Position numbers and translations under genes: made by a program. Under the pieces are notes generated by a model. The model ran no database searches. It worked only from the letters and a program-made list of their open reading frames with translations, and was not told where the DNA came from. From CAZDYP01 sp964509505 (GTDB lineage: Bacteria; Chloroflexota; Anaerolineae; JACRMK01), in NCBI GenBank assembly GCA_964509505.1, contig CAZDYP010000148.1, positions 1-14,187 of the forward strand: 14,187 nt of DNA, written 5' to 3'. The first letter of the stretch is position 1. Every line of letters begins with the position of its first letter. Shown in pieces: positions 12,565 through 14,187 of this stretch.

Positions 12565-13653
12565 TTAGTTTGCTTTCACATCGGGATTGGGCAGCATCGC
12601 ATCACGAATTACGGCGACGAAGCTGTGCCAGCCTTCGATGAACGAGCGCAATGTCCGCACCGTCGCACCGAAGGCGTCGAACTCATCTACCGTCATGCCA
12701 TCCTCATCATACGCGCGGCGAAATTCAGGAATCTTGTGATACAGCGCATCAAGAATGTCTTCGCCGATGGGTTCTGGCATGCGCGGCGTGGGCTGGATGT
12801 TCGACTCGTTGAACTTCACTTGCCATTCCCACGGAATCGTCAACGTGACCGCGCCGCCGACGAACTCCGTCCAATGATAAAAGTTGCGATACGCTGCAGA
12901 CAACAAGCGCGCGCGATAGCGACGCTCCTGATACAGCCTGTAAGCTTTCTTGAAGCACGCGACGCCACACCATTCCAGATGTTCCGCAGGGATGTCAATG
13001 CCATCGCGTTTGACAACGACCTTCATCCAATCGTCGGTGCGCCCCACCATCATCGTGACGACGGGCGACATGGTTGAAATATCTTTACCCTCTGTCTCAC
13101 GGCGCACAAGTCCGCGTTCGATAGCTTCAGCGGCGGCGATGACTTGCGGCACGGAGAAACTCACGGTGATATTCAGGTTCACGCCACGATACGTGGCTTC
13201 CTCAACCATACCGATGCCTGCGCGCGTGGCTGGCACTTTGACCTGCATGTTGGGCGCGAGCGTATGAAAGTATTGGGCTTGTTGCAAGATGGCTTGGCTA
13301 TTGCGATAGAAGGCGGGGTCGGTTTGAATCGAGAGCCGCCCGTAGGTGTGTTGTTCGCGCTCATGCACGGGCAACAACAGCTTCGCGCCATTGACCGCGA
13401 GCTCTTGATAAATTTGCCACGCGACCTGCGTCTCGGTCCATGTCGGGTTGTCTGCGATGACTTGTTGGATGCGCTCGCGCCACAAGCGCATTTCTTTTTT
13501 GAGGACGTTCAACACGATGACAGGATTGCTGGTCGCGCCCGTCGCGCCGCGCGCGATGGCGTATTGCAACTCCTCGACGGAACAAGAATCGTTCCAGTAG
13601 CGCGTCGGCGTTGTCAGGGTCATTTGGTGGAGGGGCCCATTGTATTGGGTCAT
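12565..13653 (-). CDS. Transaldolase-family protein
   Basis: This 362-aa protein has the transaldolase TIM-barrel signatures: an early ARGATGATSNPVIV segment (34-47) that corresponds to the family's GVTTNPSL motif, with Asp22 ahead of it, and the Schiff-base segment MQVKVPATRAGI with Lys139. After that comes GVNLNITVSFS, equal to the usual GINVNVTLLFS. Transaldolases move a dihydroxyacetone unit between sugar phosphates in the pentose phosphate pathway. This protein is longer than the short bacterial forms, has a divergent C-terminal third rich in Trp and Arg, and may act on a different substrate. The start at 13653 has only a weak AAAGAAG upstream. An internal Met at residue 11 has no better site. 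It is upstream of the LLM gene and 73 bp after the selenoprotein gene. Confidence 0.85.
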   Translation of the reverse strand: MTQYNGPLHQMTLTTPTRYWNDSCSVEELQYAIARGATGATSNPVIVLNVLKKEMRLWRERIQQVIADNPTWTETQVAWQIYQELAVNGAKLLLPVHEREQHTYGRLSIQTDPAFYRNSQAILQQAQYFHTLAPNMQVKVPATRAGIGMVEEATYRGVNLNITVSFSVPQVIAAAEAIERGLVRRETEGKDISTMSPVVTMMVGRTDDWMKVVVKRDGIDIPAEHLEWCGVACFKKAYRLYQERRYRARLLSAAYRNFYHWTEFVGGAVTLTIPWEWQVKFNESNIQPTPRMPEPIGEDILDALYHKIPEFRRAYDEDGMTVDEFDAFGATVRTLRSFIEGWHSFVAVIRDAMLPNPDVKAN

Positions 13654-13683
13654 AAGCTTCTTTCTTGCGGACTTTATATTTTT

Positions 13684-13727
13684 ACCACAGAGTCTTTTTT
13701 TCTCTGTAGTCTCTGTGACTCTGTGGT
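13684..13727. repeat. Inverted repeat of CTCTGTGA words
   Basis: ACCACAGAGTC (13684-13694) and GACTCTGTGGT (13717-13727) are exact inverted copies, and the space between carries further CTCTGT words at 8-9 bp intervals. It lies between the selenoprotein and transaldolase-family genes and touches the selenoprotein stop codon. A T-run is inside the loop only. Confidence 0.7.
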
Positions 13728-14187
13728 TATTCGTTTTTAACTAATGCATCAATCACTTGCTCGACAATCGCATCAGCTTTGGCGCGCAGCTCGTCATCAG
13801 TCGCATCTTGGATAGGGTGCGGGACGAAGACGCGGCGCACGTCAGGCAAGCCGAGCGCGTTGGCTTGCGCTTGCGCCGCGCCGACGAACGCCGACGATGC
13901 GATGAACACCGAGGGCTTGCCTTGAATCTCGAACCAGACTGAATCGTGCACACTGCACGTGGTACACGACCCTCAGTCGGCGAGCGCCTCGATCACGAAG
14001 TCGCTCTCCATCACAATTTGTTGGCGCAGCGCATCGGGCGCAGGCTTGGTGTACGTCGGCTTGCGATAGCGTTTGAACGTGACGTGGGGCATCGTCTCGA
14101 TCAAGCGCGCCGCGAGTCTATCCATCAACACATCGCCGCGCGGCTTGCTGATGTCGAGCAAAGCGACGGTGCCTGTGAGTGTGTTTG
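13727..14187 (-). CDS. UGSC-family selenoprotein (5' end off the window)
   Basis: Two apparent minus-strand frames, ending and starting around an in-frame TGA (13973-13975), are one gene. Read through, the junction is EALAD-Sec-GSCTTCSVHDSVW, the defining motif of the UGSC family of (seleno)proteins, in which the first residue is Sec or Cys. Both sides carry family sequence: LLDISKPRGD, then FKRYRKPTYTKPAPDALR before the Sec, and FIASSAFVGAAQAQANALGLP and FVPHPIQDATDDELRAKAD after it. In all, 152 residues including Sec are visible, and the frame remains open to the right edge (NTLTGTVALLDISK), so only the N-terminus is missing. The Sec-x-x-Cys and nearby Cys suggest a redox centre, but the family's reaction is not established to my knowledge. 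A SECIS-like hairpin follows the TGA. The stop is TAA at 13727-13729. Confidence 0.9.
13945..13975 (-). promoter_or_regulatory. Selenocysteine UGA with SECIS-like hairpin
   Basis: In the mRNA, the UGA (13975-13973) is followed after 13 nt by CGUGCA-GUG-UGCACG: a perfect 6-bp stem with a GUG loop whose first base is G. The loop starts 20 nt after the UGA. Bacterial SECIS elements are short hairpins at this distance with a G at the start of the apical loop, read by SelB. An alternative fold pairs the bases directly after the UGA with 13951-13941 over 11 bp including three G-U pairs, with a 10-nt loop. Confidence 0.65.

Noticed and set aside
13727..13951. Separate small gene with a GTG start after a stop
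   Set aside because: No ribosome-binding site is needed or seen, the phase is the same as the upstream frame, and the joined product matches a known selenoprotein family.

Overview
The window looks like bacterial chromosome from a Chloroflexota-like organism, probably from a metagenome assembly. The taxonomic guess is an inference. It rests on the style of the intergenic DNA (degenerate heptamer arrays and palindromic repeats), on the mix of small stress, detoxification and oxidoreductase genes, and on a broken cyclase/ATPase/TPR-type gene of a kind common in that phylum. There is no rRNA, tRNA or CRISPR array. A run of ten Ns at 2551-2560 marks a scaffold gap.

Left part, plus strand (1-8243): the tail of an unknown gene; tag (3-methyladenine DNA glycosylase I); an arylamine N-acetyltransferase; an NAD(P)H-dependent FMN reductase followed by a duplicated or variant copy of its 3' end across the gap; a two-domain VOC protein; a 140-bp IS1031-type MITE; an unrecognised 104-aa protein; an MFS transporter ending in a good terminator; a pseudogene of a cyclase-ATPase regulator; a translationally coupled DUF5678-like protein and retropepsin-like aspartic protease; and a metallophosphoesterase. 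Right part, minus strand (8327-14187): a UGSC-family selenoprotein that runs off the right edge, a transaldolase-family protein and an LLM flavin/F420 oxidoreductase form one run. An ABC-F ATPase with its own promoter, a small membrane protein and an atypical SDR form the next. The two halves converge at about 8244-8326.

The two strongest observations are these. First, two neighbouring minus-strand open frames (13973-14161 and 13727-13951) are one gene read through an in-frame UGA in the context Ala-Asp-Sec-Gly-Ser-Cys, with a SECIS-like hairpin just after the UGA. This is the known UGSC (seleno)protein family and implies selenocysteine insertion in this organism. Second, nearly every intergenic region in the left two thirds holds a degenerate tandem array with a strict 7-bp period. 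Several arrays reverse orientation midway, so they fold on themselves, and several run across stop codons and so supply the last residues of the proteins. At least four sequence families of such heptamers are present. They resemble the short tandemly repeated repetitive sequences of cyanobacteria, but the mid-array inversion and the placement over stop codons deserve study.

Functionally the genes suggest general housekeeping and stress defence: DNA alkylation repair, xenobiotic acetylation, flavin reduction, VOC-type detoxification, efflux, ribosome-associated ABC-F ATPase and redox enzymes. No single pathway or new defence system is evident.
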